Source of the DNA: Lachnospiraceae bacterium UBA1721
GTDB taxonomy: Bacteria > Bacillota > Clostridia > Lachnospirales > Lachnospiraceae
Assembly: GCA_002317155.1 (NCBI GenBank)
Contig: DCIR01000036.1
Coordinates: forward strand, 21,843-46,581
Length of the DNA stretch: 24,739 nucleotides
Reading direction: 5' to 3'
The notes beneath the pieces are model-generated. The model saw nothing but the letters and a program-made list of their open reading frames with translations. It did not search any database and had not been told where the DNA came from. The position numbers were made by a program, and so were the translations under genes. Positions 7,878 to 15,406 of the stretch are shown one piece after another. Every line of letters begins with the position of its first letter. Within the stretch, counting starts at the first letter, position 1.

Positions 7878-7930
7878 AAAAACCGATATTCACGCATGGC
7901 TTAACTGCCTTCATGAATATCGGTTTTTTT
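7878..7930. terminator. Bidirectional intrinsic terminator
   Basis: A 15-bp stem, AAAAACCGATATTCA (7878-7892) with TGAATATCGGTTTTT (7914-7928), is topped by GGC/GCC (7898-7900/7907-7909). On the plus strand seven T follow the GC-containing part; on the minus strand five T. It ends the operon whose last gene stops at 7941 and can also stop transcripts coming from the SGNH gene or from element B on the plus strand. Confidence 0.85.
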
Positions 7931-7940
7931 GTAATACATT

Positions 7941-9215
7941 TTAGTAATACATGAAATATGTAATTCCGCTCATCAGCATACTAAAGAACTTAACTCCACA
8001 GTAGAACTGATATACAAGCACGAGTGTGCTTACTCCAAATAGAATCCAGCGCTTTTTTTCAAGCAATCTGTACCACTTAACAAAGCTCAGCAAATAAATC
8101 CATGCTAATGCTATAGAATATCCCCAAAGGAAATTGCCATCTCTTGAGCGGGTACCGGTTTCTATTAAAAGTGCAGCTTCTCCAAATCCTACAATCGCCA
8201 TCATAATTGAGAACAGATATGCCCTATCCTCAAATATTGACTTAATCTTCTTACTTCTGATCAAATCAATCACATAACAAGCAAATATAACAAGCGGGAA
8301 CGCAAGCGATAATATAACAGTAACCTTGGGACGGTCGGCATGAAAAGAAAATGTTTCCATGAACGATATCTTAAAGCCATTATCTGTTTCAGCTCCAAAT
8401 AATACTGCGTTCTGCCACAGGATTACAGCACACGAAGGTATTACTGTGAGTCCCCACACAAGAATTCTCTTGAACGACACTTTATCCTTCAACCAATTGA
8501 TAAGCAGCTTAACCGCAAAGGCCGGCGCAAATACTGTCAAAAAACTCGGTTTTATTCCCGTACATACGGCCAACGCCAAAGAAAAGACAATCCACTCTTT
8601 TAACTTTATGCCTTCATTGGCGACTCTTTTATCCCACTTTATAAACAAAAGCATACATATCAATGCAACAAGCTTCATGCACTGATATGTCGAATTATGC
8701 CACACATTACCGCTTTGATAGCTTACATACCGATACATGCCTGCCCACCTAACATAAAAAGGCATAAGCATGTTCAAAACAAAGGCTCCGCCACACGTAA
8801 TTCCTTTATTTTTAATGCCAAAAGCGGTCAGTAGCTTTTCTGTTACTATTATAGTGGCTGCACTTACAGCTGCCAGAAAAACAGCTATTAAGACTGTAGA
8901 CTTTCCGGCAATATAGTAAAGCGCTACATAGATAAACGCTGTAAAACTGTAATACCATCCGTCATCTATAACCATGCTGATATGATATGGCAAATCCGAC
9001 TCAAACTGTGCGGCTGACACATCTTTAATCGCAGGCTGAACCGACTGATTATAATACAAGTACAGACACAACGCACCATAAACAGCCGTCATCACAAAAA
9101 ACAGAATCATAATGATTCTATTAAATTTACCGGAGTCTTTTGATGTATCAGCATTTATACTGTTGTTTTTTTTCCTGCCAGATTTATTATCTCTGACTAA
9201 ATCTACATTACTCAT
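7941..9215 (-). CDS. Polytopic membrane protein of the polysaccharide locus
   Basis: Integral membrane protein of 424 residues with about ten hydrophobic helices, a charged, Ser/Asn/Lys-rich cytoplasmic N terminus of about 30 residues, and a first external loop containing acidic residues (ESDLPYH near residue 74). This layout recalls GT-C glycosyltransferases, which use an acidic residue in the first external loop with lipid-linked donors, but I cannot name the family. The start chosen is the ATG at 9215, because AGG (9223-9221) lies five bases ahead of it; a GTG six bases further upstream overlaps that site. It is the last gene of the operon that begins at 12179, 44 bases after the preceding glycosyltransferase, and ends at the bidirectional terminator. 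A role in transferring or polymerising sugars outside the membrane is plausible but inferred. Confidence 0.7.
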   Translation of the reverse strand: MSNVDLVRDNKSGRKKNNSINADTSKDSGKFNRIIMILFFVMTAVYGALCLYLYYNQSVQPAIKDVSAAQFESDLPYHISMVIDDGWYYSFTAFIYVALYYIAGKSTVLIAVFLAAVSAATIIVTEKLLTAFGIKNKGITCGGAFVLNMLMPFYVRWAGMYRYVSYQSGNVWHNSTYQCMKLVALICMLLFIKWDKRVANEGIKLKEWIVFSLALAVCTGIKPSFLTVFAPAFAVKLLINWLKDKVSFKRILVWGLTVIPSCAVILWQNAVLFGAETDNGFKISFMETFSFHADRPKVTVILSLAFPLVIFACYVIDLIRSKKIKSIFEDRAYLFSIMMAIVGFGEAALLIETGTRSRDGNFLWGYSIALAWIYLLSFVKWYRLLEKKRWILFGVSTLVLVYQFYCGVKFFSMLMSGITYFMYY

Positions 9216-9259
9216 TTTCACCTATTATATGAATGATGAATCTTTGATCAACTAAAAAA

Positions 9260-10105
9260 TCAGATTCCCAACAAAATGCGAATATATGGAGAAATACTGA
9301 ATATAACCGCCGCAGGGAAATTGTAGTTTTTTAATATATAGTGATAGAATTCACCAAACGGCACGCCCTTAATACTTTCCTTAGCCTTAAATCTGGCTCT
9401 GCGCGTCATAGTCGCATCACGCCATGTTCCCTTCTCTGAATTGTTAGGACACATTCCCACATATTCATCTGAAACATATATTTCAGCGCCCTGCCTTCCG
9501 GTCATATATCCATAATCAAAGTCTCCCAAAGAATGATGATATACAGGATCCATATTACCTGTTTTTACAAATATACCTACCGGTATCAGAACACAGTTTG
9601 CATTAAAAGTATTAACCTTCAATCCATCATAACTATCTGCTTTTACAATCTTAAACTTAGGCTTCCAATTAGAAGTTCTCGCTATTCCACCATACGAAAG
9701 GGACACACCATCACTCTCGCATGTGGGCCCTACCCATATTTTATTGACCGAACCAGAATTTCTTTCTACCAGTCCGTCTATTGCACCATCATAGAAATCT
9801 ACGTCATCATTAAACAGTAGTACATAATCAGGCTCAATCTTTTTCTCCGCTATAAGTTCAAGCGCCCTCGCAATGGCAATTCTCATTCCACCTGTGTAAT
9901 AAGAATTCCCATCTCCGTGCATCACTTCCACATTCTCAAATTGCGCTAAAGCATCAGCAGTTCCGTCTTTACTGTTATCATCGGCAATAATAAAATCAAA
10001 CTCAATATTACTATTTCCTGTCATCAGGCTCTTAACAGCATTTACGGTTTTATCTTTTCTGTTAAAGCAGGTCGCAAGACCAAGTACTTTTGTTTTCATA
10101 GTCAT
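9260..10105 (-). CDS. GT2 glycosyltransferase, soluble or peripheral
   Basis: Family 2 glycosyltransferase of 281 residues. It opens KVLGLATCFNRKDKTV, has the nucleotide-binding ADDNSKDGT at 41-49 and the metal-binding NDDVDF near 99-104. The segment with HHSLGDFDYGYMTGRQG resembles the acceptor region of rhamnosyltransferase-like GT2 enzymes. No membrane helix is obvious, although the last 20 residues are hydrophobic and could touch the membrane. There are two possible starts, ATG at 10105 and at 10099. The AAAG upstream is weak for both, so the N terminus is uncertain by two residues. The gene follows the PseF-like gene by 18 bases, which hints that it uses the CMP-sugar made by it, but GT2 enzymes normally use UDP-, dTDP- or GDP-sugars, so this link is not safe. 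Confidence 0.85.
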   Translation of the reverse strand: MTMKTKVLGLATCFNRKDKTVNAVKSLMTGNSNIEFDFIIADDNSKDGTADALAQFENVEVMHGDGNSYYTGGMRIAIARALELIAEKKIEPDYVLLFNDDVDFYDGAIDGLVERNSGSVNKIWVGPTCESDGVSLSYGGIARTSNWKPKFKIVKADSYDGLKVNTFNANCVLIPVGIFVKTGNMDPVYHHSLGDFDYGYMTGRQGAEIYVSDEYVGMCPNNSEKGTWRDATMTRRARFKAKESIKGVPFGEFYHYILKNYNFPAAVIFSISPYIRILLGI

Positions 10106-10123
10106 AATCTTTACTAATCGTTT

Positions 10124-10816
10124 CTATTTCTCATCATGCATGAGCTTGTACTTAAGCTCTGCCATCTGCCAGTCAATCTGATTGTCTATATCCTGGACCT
10201 CCAGTTCAGAAAGAACCATTGGAGCAATATTTCCTCTCATCAGATTTCTGGTCTCTTTATACTTTTCGACCTTAGTAAAATAGAACTGTCCTACATCATG
10301 GTAATGCTTCTCCAAATCCTGCGATCTGGCATTCAGATTCTCGGGATACATAAATTCAAGTTTACCATCCACAATATGCATGGCTCTCTGTGGCGGGTAC
10401 GAAAAATCCACGACAGGAATCAAGGTATCTGCACCACTATCTGTCAAAAGCTTAATACCATCCATAAGTTTAGCAGCTGTTATAAAAGGAGCCGTCGGAT
10501 AAATACAGCACAAAACATCAAACGACTGTCCGCGCTTTTCATATTCATCAATTACTTCGAGAAGCACATCGTTGGTAGTTGCAAAATCTCCTGAAGTTTT
10601 TTCACTTCTGTAGAAAGGAACTTCTGCCCCATAACGCTTTGCCACCTCTGCTATTTCTTCATCATCGGTTGACACCATTACGGTATCAAATATTCCCGAT
10701 TCGATTGCAGCCTCTATTGAATACGCAATAATCGGTTTACCGCAGAACTCTTTTATATTCTTACGTGGGATTCTTTTGCTACCACCTCTGGCTGTAATTA
10801 CTGCTATCTTTTTCAT
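10124..10816 (-). CDS. pseF: CMP-nonulosonate synthase, pseudaminate cytidylyltransferase-like
   Basis: Activates a nine-carbon sialic-acid-like sugar with CTP to give the CMP-sugar used by glycosyltransferases. The 230-residue protein has the N-terminal nucleotide-binding signature ARGGSKRIPRKN (9-20), the VSTDDEEIA segment, PTAPF, and YHDVGQFYF near the C terminus, the pattern I associate with PseF (pseudaminic acid) more than NeuA. The start is the ATG at 10816: GAGG lies six bases upstream inside the last codons of the preceding gene, whose TGA ends at 10818, one base before this ATG. A GTG further upstream gives a longer frame but lacks this spacing. None of the other genes needed for pseudaminic, legionaminic or neuraminic acid synthesis is in the window, so they must lie elsewhere if this activity is real. 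Confidence 0.88.
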   Translation of the reverse strand: MKKIAVITARGGSKRIPRKNIKEFCGKPIIAYSIEAAIESGIFDTVMVSTDDEEIAEVAKRYGAEVPFYRSEKTSGDFATTNDVLLEVIDEYEKRGQSFDVLCCIYPTAPFITAAKLMDGIKLLTDSGADTLIPVVDFSYPPQRAMHIVDGKLEFMYPENLNARSQDLEKHYHDVGQFYFTKVEKYKETRNLMRGNIAPMVLSELEVQDIDNQIDWQMAELKYKLMHDEK

Positions 10817-10817
10817 A

Positions 10818-12179
10818 TCAAACCTCTTGTTCACTATCTATCTGCACACTACTATCAATTTCTGCTTGTGCCAGGTAATCCTCGCTGAACTCTTCCCATG
10901 TCATCATATGGTTATCATTATTAAACATTTTTGATACATTATATTTTAACTCGCTGTCCATATAACCGTTCACCGCAAAGAATCCAACTGTAGCAAGCAC
11001 TCCGGACATATATACAATCCAAATAGCAAATCGAATCATCTTAGCAAATATGGAAGTCTTCTTTTTGTCCAATATAGATACAAACAAATCCCACAATATG
11101 GAAAGTGACATTCCAAGCATTGCAATCCATATAACAGGCATAATCCATATTATTCTGCCAAAATCAAAATCACGAATTATTCCTTCTGCAGAATCGCAGA
11201 AATCCACAACCGGTTTGATATTATAAAGTGCATATAAAAGCGCAAGAGTTATATTAATTCCCAGTCCTACAGACAGATATTTTACCTCTCTTGTAACCGC
11301 ATCACTTTTATTTTTATATGCGAACTTAAACAAGCCATACATTGCAAAAGCAAATGCTATAGCAGGCAAAAAGAACAGCTGGCCTATATCAGTATAATCC
11401 GTCCCGAAACCAAACGCGGTCCAAAATCCCTCAATAAAGAGAGACTCTGATCTTACAGTAATATCATTACCATATACCGTTCCTGCCGAAATCATATGCT
11501 TAATCAGTCCAATATTTTCAGCAGCATATACACCGACACAAATAGCCATCGCGAAAAAATATCTGGTAATATTCTTTCTTCTGAAAAAAGCCACAATATA
11601 TGCAATTACAAGAAAACATATCCATGCAAAGCCTACAATCTGCAAAGATGAACAAGCCGCATAGATCGCAATAAAAAGCCAATATTTATACGGTTTATCC
11701 GTCTTACTCCTAAGCTTAAGAATTGCATACAATAGCAGCGGCTCTCCGGGAATACACAATCCATGCATTACATAAAACGGTAGCAAAATAAATCCCACGC
11801 CGCAGAGGAACGCCAGCCACTTCTTCTCTGTAATCTCCCTAATTAGCAAATAAGTCCCGATAAATCCAACTAACTTAACTATAACCAGAGTTGCCACATA
11901 TGCCCAAAATGGATCAAGCACCATAAAAAGCAGAACGAAAGCAGGCGCCGGTGTAGTTATATCCGCCCCACTCATGCCACTTAATTTATCAATAAAATTG
12001 CCTGAGCCATTAAGCAGATATTTTGCACTGTCAACATATCTGGTGATATCTCCTGCCAGTCTGTCCTGATATGTTACAATCGATTCCTCACGAAGCAGAA
12101 AATACGGAAGACATGACAACAGGCATGCAATAATCCCTGCCATAACCCATATTATATTTTTACTGAGTAATTTCTTCAT
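10818..12179 (-). CDS. Polytopic membrane protein, possible GT-C-like transferase
   Basis: Integral membrane protein of 453 residues with roughly eleven helices starting at about residue 8, and a hydrophilic C-terminal tail (about 405-453) rich in acidic residues. The first long loop contains acidic positions (AGDITRYVDSAKYLL near 43-57), a layout shared by GT-C transferases that use polyprenyl-phosphate sugars. I do not recognise a named family. It is the first gene of an operon and lies about 33 bases downstream of the predicted transcription start of a perfect-consensus promoter. The ribosome site (AGAAG just before the ATG) is mediocre. The next gene, pseF, begins one base after its stop codon and takes its ribosome site from this gene's last codons, so the two are translationally coupled. 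Function is inferred from context only. Confidence 0.75.
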   Translation of the reverse strand: MKKLLSKNIIWVMAGIIACLLSCLPYFLLREESIVTYQDRLAGDITRYVDSAKYLLNGSGNFIDKLSGMSGADITTPAPAFVLLFMVLDPFWAYVATLVIVKLVGFIGTYLLIREITEKKWLAFLCGVGFILLPFYVMHGLCIPGEPLLLYAILKLRSKTDKPYKYWLFIAIYAACSSLQIVGFAWICFLVIAYIVAFFRRKNITRYFFAMAICVGVYAAENIGLIKHMISAGTVYGNDITVRSESLFIEGFWTAFGFGTDYTDIGQLFFLPAIAFAFAMYGLFKFAYKNKSDAVTREVKYLSVGLGINITLALLYALYNIKPVVDFCDSAEGIIRDFDFGRIIWIMPVIWIAMLGMSLSILWDLFVSILDKKKTSIFAKMIRFAIWIVYMSGVLATVGFFAVNGYMDSELKYNVSKMFNNDNHMMTWEEFSEDYLAQAEIDSSVQIDSEQEV

Positions 12180-12218
12180 TTCTTCTTATCACCAACAGCT
12201 AATATCAACTGCCAATAA

Positions 12219-12247
12219 ATTATATTATGAGCAATAAACAGTGTCAA
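12219..12247 (-). promoter_or_regulatory. Perfect-consensus SigA promoter of the 12179-7941 operon
   Basis: On the minus strand TTGACA (12247-12242) and TATAAT (12224-12219) are both exact consensus and separated by exactly 17 bases. Transcription should start near 12212, about 33 bases before the ATG at 12179. Nothing in the surrounding sequence looks like a clear operator, though the region is AT-rich. Confidence 0.85.
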
Positions 12248-12336
12248 ATTATGATATTCTTAAGGTCCGCAATATTTGCACAACAAAAGGTAATCTACAC
12301 AGAGCGTTTTATTTATAGTACAAACTTTCTTATAAA

Positions 12337-12368
12337 GTAAAAATAACCGGGAAACGAAAGTTTCCCGG
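12337..12368 (-). terminator. Intrinsic terminator after the GtrA-like gene
   Basis: On the minus strand CCGGGAAAC and GTTTCCCGG (12368-12360 and 12355-12347) form a 9-bp perfect stem with a four-base loop, followed by TTATTTTTACTTTAT. It closes the operon at 12388-16836 and separates it from the strong promoter about 90 bases further on. Confidence 0.88.
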
Positions 12369-12387
12369 CTCTAAATACAAATCACGC

Positions 12388-12894
12388 CTATACTTTTTCA
12401 GATAAAAACTTCATAAAGAGGAAATTGCAAATCATAGTAATGGGTGTTACACAGATTTTAGCACTAATCTCCGGCTTGAGCACGAACAGCACCACTTTTT
12501 GAAGAACATTTCCATCAAACACCCCGCTGGCACTGAATGCTGTCGCTCCATCCAATCCTGTAAACAGATTAATAAACCCTCCGACTATCAGTGACGATAT
12601 TACCATCATCACAAGCTGATAACAGATATACAGCAAATATTTTTTCTTTAGAGAAAATCTTTTTAAGTTGACGTTGAATGTCTTTCTTGTAGATACAAAG
12701 AATACAAATGTAACGCCACACAGCATACTTATCATATTGCAGGCATCGAGTTTAAGTACACCCAAATTCAACACAAGACTCTCGCCAACAAATTTATGAA
12801 GTATAGCAAAAACTGAAAAGTCTATAAGCCATCCAATGCCTGATATTCCAAAAAATTTCAATGCCTGGATTAATAATGCTTTTAATTTCTTCAT
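12388..12894 (-). CDS. GtrA-family membrane protein (probable polyprenyl-phosphate-sugar flippase)
   Basis: Small membrane protein of 168 residues with about four helices, of the GtrA family that is thought to flip undecaprenyl-phosphate-linked sugars across the membrane. The N-terminal LIQALKFFGISGIGWLIDFS and the STRKTFNV segment in the middle are characteristic. The start chosen is the ATG at 12894; GGTGG lies five bases upstream. A GTG 12 bases earlier is in frame but lies upstream of this ribosome site. It is the last gene of its operon, 62 bases after the nucleotidyltransferase. That gap holds an exact TATAAT (12927-12922) without a good -35, perhaps a weak internal promoter. Its glycosyltransferase partner could be the GT2 gene at 16024 in the same operon or the GtrB-like gene at 2726. 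Confidence 0.85.
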   Translation of the reverse strand: MKKLKALLIQALKFFGISGIGWLIDFSVFAILHKFVGESLVLNLGVLKLDACNMISMLCGVTFVFFVSTRKTFNVNLKRFSLKKKYLLYICYQLVMMVISSLIVGGFINLFTGLDGATAFSASGVFDGNVLQKVVLFVLKPEISAKICVTPITMICNFLFMKFLSEKV

Positions 12895-12956
12895 TACAAC
12901 CACCACAACTTACTGATTAATATTATAGAGCATAAAAAATCTATACTATAAATATT

Positions 12957-13697
12957 CTACCAGTTAGGATTTGAAAGCGGATTCTCAAGGAATCTGTTTA
13001 AATCCTCAGGAATTCCGAGTCCATACATTCCGTTATCAACAGAACCAATATTGTGGTATACAATCTTTCCACCTGCCTCAATCATCTCATTGTAAACAGG
13101 TGCAACATAGAATTCATTATTAACGCGAATGTTTTTATCAATCATCTGATGAGCATACTTAACAAAATCAGAACCGTGAGCAAAATTATAAATGCCTACA
13201 GTAGCCTCATTCGAAATAACTTCCTTCTCACGAACCATTGTTACATAGTCATTCTCATCAAATTTGATAAACGACCACTTAGGATCATCCGCAAACATAG
13301 TCATTATAAGTCCATCACTGCCTTCCATTGCAGCAAGATACTCGTTAATATCAATATCTACATACTGATCCGAATTTGCGATCATCATCGGATCTTCGTT
13401 ATCAATATATTTTTCAGCAAGAAGAACTGTACACGCTGCACCCTCGGTAACATGATCAACCGGTACAACCACACAGGTAGGCTCGATAGCCTTTAATCTG
13501 TTTTCAAGATCATATTTATCAAGATGCTCCTGAAGACAAAGATATATAAATCTGTACTCGCACTTGGGTGCTATATTATGTGTTACAAACTCAATCATGG
13601 GCTTACCGTGAACCTCGATAAGGGGTTTCGGAAGCTTGTATCCGACATTGGCAAAACGACTTCCGCGTCCGGCCATAGGAATCACTATATTAAGCAT
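12957..13697 (-). CDS. Sugar-phosphate-type nucleotidyltransferase with intact signature
   Basis: Nucleotidyltransferase of 246 residues that joins a phosphorylated small molecule or sugar to a nucleoside triphosphate. It shows the signature AGRGSRF at 9-15, the Pro-Lys pair in LPKPL (22-26), and a metal-binding Asp in NSDQYVD (108-114). Such proteins in capsule loci activate sugars, phosphocholine-like groups or amino-acid phosphates, commonly as CDP conjugates; the substrate here is unknown. The start is the ATG at 13697, seven bases after GGTGG (13709-13705); a longer frame upstream has no such site. It follows the cupin gene by 19 bases. It shares its overall plan with the second nucleotidyltransferase of the same operon at 14047, so the two are paralogues, but only this one keeps the canonical signature. 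Confidence 0.88.
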   Translation of the reverse strand: MLNIVIPMAGRGSRFANVGYKLPKPLIEVHGKPMIEFVTHNIAPKCEYRFIYLCLQEHLDKYDLENRLKAIEPTCVVVPVDHVTEGAACTVLLAEKYIDNEDPMMIANSDQYVDIDINEYLAAMEGSDGLIMTMFADDPKWSFIKFDENDYVTMVREKEVISNEATVGIYNFAHGSDFVKYAHQMIDKNIRVNNEFYVAPVYNEMIEAGGKIVYHNIGSVDNGMYGLGIPEDLNRFLENPLSNPNW

Positions 13698-13716
13698 ATT
13701 TATTCCACCTTTGTAT

Positions 13717-14043
13717 TTATTCTTCAACAAGATATTTATCGTTATTTGCGCCGGGATATTTTACCACAACATTGGTCGCATCTGTAAGTGCGGTAAAATC
13801 AGTGGCATCTCCGGGCTCAACTATAACAATATCTCCGGCCTTAAAAGTCTGCCCGAACATCTGAACCTCACCCTCTACGATGCAGGTAAGTTCGGTCGCA
13901 ATCTTATGATAATGAGCAGATTCGTGATCACCCTTCTTATATCTTTTTACGGCAACCTCAACATCATTGGTCTTTATCAGAGTAGGCTCAAAATTACCTA
14001 CAAACCAACCGCCCTTCATCTCAGACAAATTGGATACCTTCAT
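13717..14043 (-). CDS. Small single-domain cupin
   Basis: A 108-residue cupin. Motif 1 reads HESAHYH at 40-46 with Glu51, and motif 2 contains GDIVIVEPGD at 70-79. The histidines and Glu51 could bind a metal ion. Small cupins in sugar loci are often isomerases, epimerases or ligand-binding regulators of the neighbouring enzymes. It begins three bases after the stop of the 14047-14775 nucleotidyltransferase, with AGAGG seven bases before its ATG, and is followed 19 bases later by the other nucleotidyltransferase. Being placed between the two related nucleotidyltransferases suggests it works on, or senses, the same metabolite. The precise activity cannot be read from the sequence. Confidence 0.8.
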   Translation of the reverse strand: MKVSNLSEMKGGWFVGNFEPTLIKTNDVEVAVKRYKKGDHESAHYHKIATELTCIVEGEVQMFGQTFKAGDIVIVEPGDATDFTALTDATNVVVKYPGANNDKYLVEE

Positions 14044-14046
14044 ATA

Positions 14047-14775
14047 TTAGCCTCTTTTTCTGGTCTCATCTTCAAAAAGTCTGATTCTCTCGGGAGTAAA
14101 CAGTGAATGATACTGATTATTCTCTATATCATACTTTCTTACACACTTATTCTTAAGAATCATCTCATTTACAGCTGCGGTAAGATAGAATCTTCCGTCA
14201 TGCATACTGCCCTTACGAATAGCCTCTTTAGCGGCTTCAATAAAATCATGACCATGCTTGAAATAATAGATACCTGCAATAGCCTTGTTTGAAACCGGAC
14301 GTTTTTCTGCAGCCTCGACCACATCATTGCCCTCAAAACGCACATATGACCAACGAGGATGAAGTGTCTCGAAGCATACCACTCCGCAATCTGTATTATT
14401 TGCACGGAAATCTGCAAGGATCTCATTAAAATCCTTATCAATCACCTGGTCGTTATTACTGATAATAAGCTCATCGCTACTATCAATATACTCTACAGCC
14501 ATGAGGCAGGTACAAAGTGCTCCTCCGGTAGTCTCCTTCAGTCTGATAATATCAGCCTTATAATCATTAAGAATCGAAACTACATTATCTGTGTGAAACT
14601 TATCACACTCTTTCTGAAGGAACATATATACAAAATGTCTGTCCTCAAGAGACTTAAAAGTATTTGAAACCAACTGAATCATCGGCTGATTGTTTACTTC
14701 ATAAAGTGTCTTGGGATAATAGCTGTCGGCAAAAAATTCCGAATTGCTGCATGAAGGAATCAATATATTAACCAT
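14047..14775 (-). CDS. Nucleotidyltransferase-like protein with degenerate signature loop
   Basis: A 242-residue paralogue of the nucleotidyltransferase at 12957. The fold markers are kept: PKTLYEVNNQPMI at 21-33 aligns with PKPLIEVHGKPMI, TTGGALCT with TEGAACTV, and SNNDQVID (106-113) with ANSDQYVD. The glycine-rich signature that grips the triphosphate is lost: residues 8-14 read SCSNSEF where the paralogue has AGRGSRF, so neither Gly nor the key Arg remains. It may have a different substrate, be a regulatory partner of the intact enzyme, or have lost activity. Its ATG (14775) overlaps the end of the HAD gene by eight bases, and an excellent AGGAGG is formed by the last codons of that gene, so synthesis of the two is coupled. 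Confidence 0.82.
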   Translation of the reverse strand: MVNILIPSCSNSEFFADSYYPKTLYEVNNQPMIQLVSNTFKSLEDRHFVYMFLQKECDKFHTDNVVSILNDYKADIIRLKETTGGALCTCLMAVEYIDSSDELIISNNDQVIDKDFNEILADFRANNTDCGVVCFETLHPRWSYVRFEGNDVVEAAEKRPVSNKAIAGIYYFKHGHDFIEAAKEAIRKGSMHDGRFYLTAAVNEMILKNKCVRKYDIENNQYHSLFTPERIRLFEDETRKRG

Positions 14776-15406
14776 TTATGCCTCCTTCTATCTCTGCAAT
14801 ACGATTTTTAATATTGGAATAATTTACATCATAGATATCATTTACTCTGAGCAAATGAGCACCGCTGTCGAGCGCCGCTTTGATACCATTCTTGTTATCC
14901 TCGAGAATGAGGCACTCATCGGGTGCAAATCCAAGCTTATCCATAGCCTTTATATATATCTCCGGATTGGGCTTAGCCTTCTCTACATCTTCGTTCGACA
15001 TAATAAGTGAAAGGTAATCAATAAGTGATGCCTTCTTCATCATATTTTCGATAGTATCACGCACAGAATTAGAACATACTGCAATTACATATCCCTCATT
15101 CTTGAGCTTGGTAAGTGCATACTCATGCTGGAACACCGGCTTACACTTCATCTCAATCTCTTCACGTGTATACTGCTGCTTTAATTCATTAATGAATCCA
15201 TGAAGACTTTCAGGAAGATACGATTCCTCACTGATAAGCATCAGTTTATCCTTAGTAGGAAGTCCATCAAAATTGTGAATGTGGTCATATCTTGTAATCT
15301 CATGACCAAAAAGTCTGAGCGCTCTGTTCAGAGCCTCATAATGCCAGTCCTTGGCATCAATAAGCACACCGTCCATATCGAACAGAATTGCCTTGATTTT
15401 ACTCAT
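14768..15406 (-). CDS. HAD-superfamily phosphatase/phosphomutase, subfamily IA
   Basis: Haloacid dehalogenase-type hydrolase of 212 residues, beta-phosphoglucomutase-like. Motif I is DMDGVL with Asp10 (nucleophile) and Asp12, followed by a helical cap (about 17-85); motif II is CSNS at 111-114, motif III the Lys145 in AKPNPEIY, and motif IV LEDNKNG at 168-174. It probably removes phosphate from, or moves it within, the intermediate made by this operon. The ATG at 15406 overlaps the stop of the preceding GDPD-like gene by eight bases, with GGAGG nine bases upstream. Its end overlaps the next nucleotidyltransferase gene. Such tight coupling implies that these proteins are needed in fixed proportions. 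Whether it is a phosphatase or a mutase is not decided by the sequence. Confidence 0.88.
   Translation of the reverse strand: MSKIKAILFDMDGVLIDAKDWHYEALNRALRLFGHEITRYDHIHNFDGLPTKDKLMLISEESYLPESLHGFINELKQQYTREEIEMKCKPVFQHEYALTKLKNEGYVIAVCSNSVRDTIENMMKKASLIDYLSLIMSNEDVEKAKPNPEIYIKAMDKLGFAPDECLILEDNKNGIKAALDSGAHLLRVNDIYDVNYSNIKNRIAEIEGGING

Noticed and set aside
9216..9221. Upstream GTG start for the 7941-9215 gene, and similar upstream GTG or TTG starts at 10834, 12906, 18772 and 23881
   Set aside because: In each case the ribosome-binding sequence lies between the upstream codon and a downstream ATG, or overlaps the upstream codon, so the ATG is the better start.
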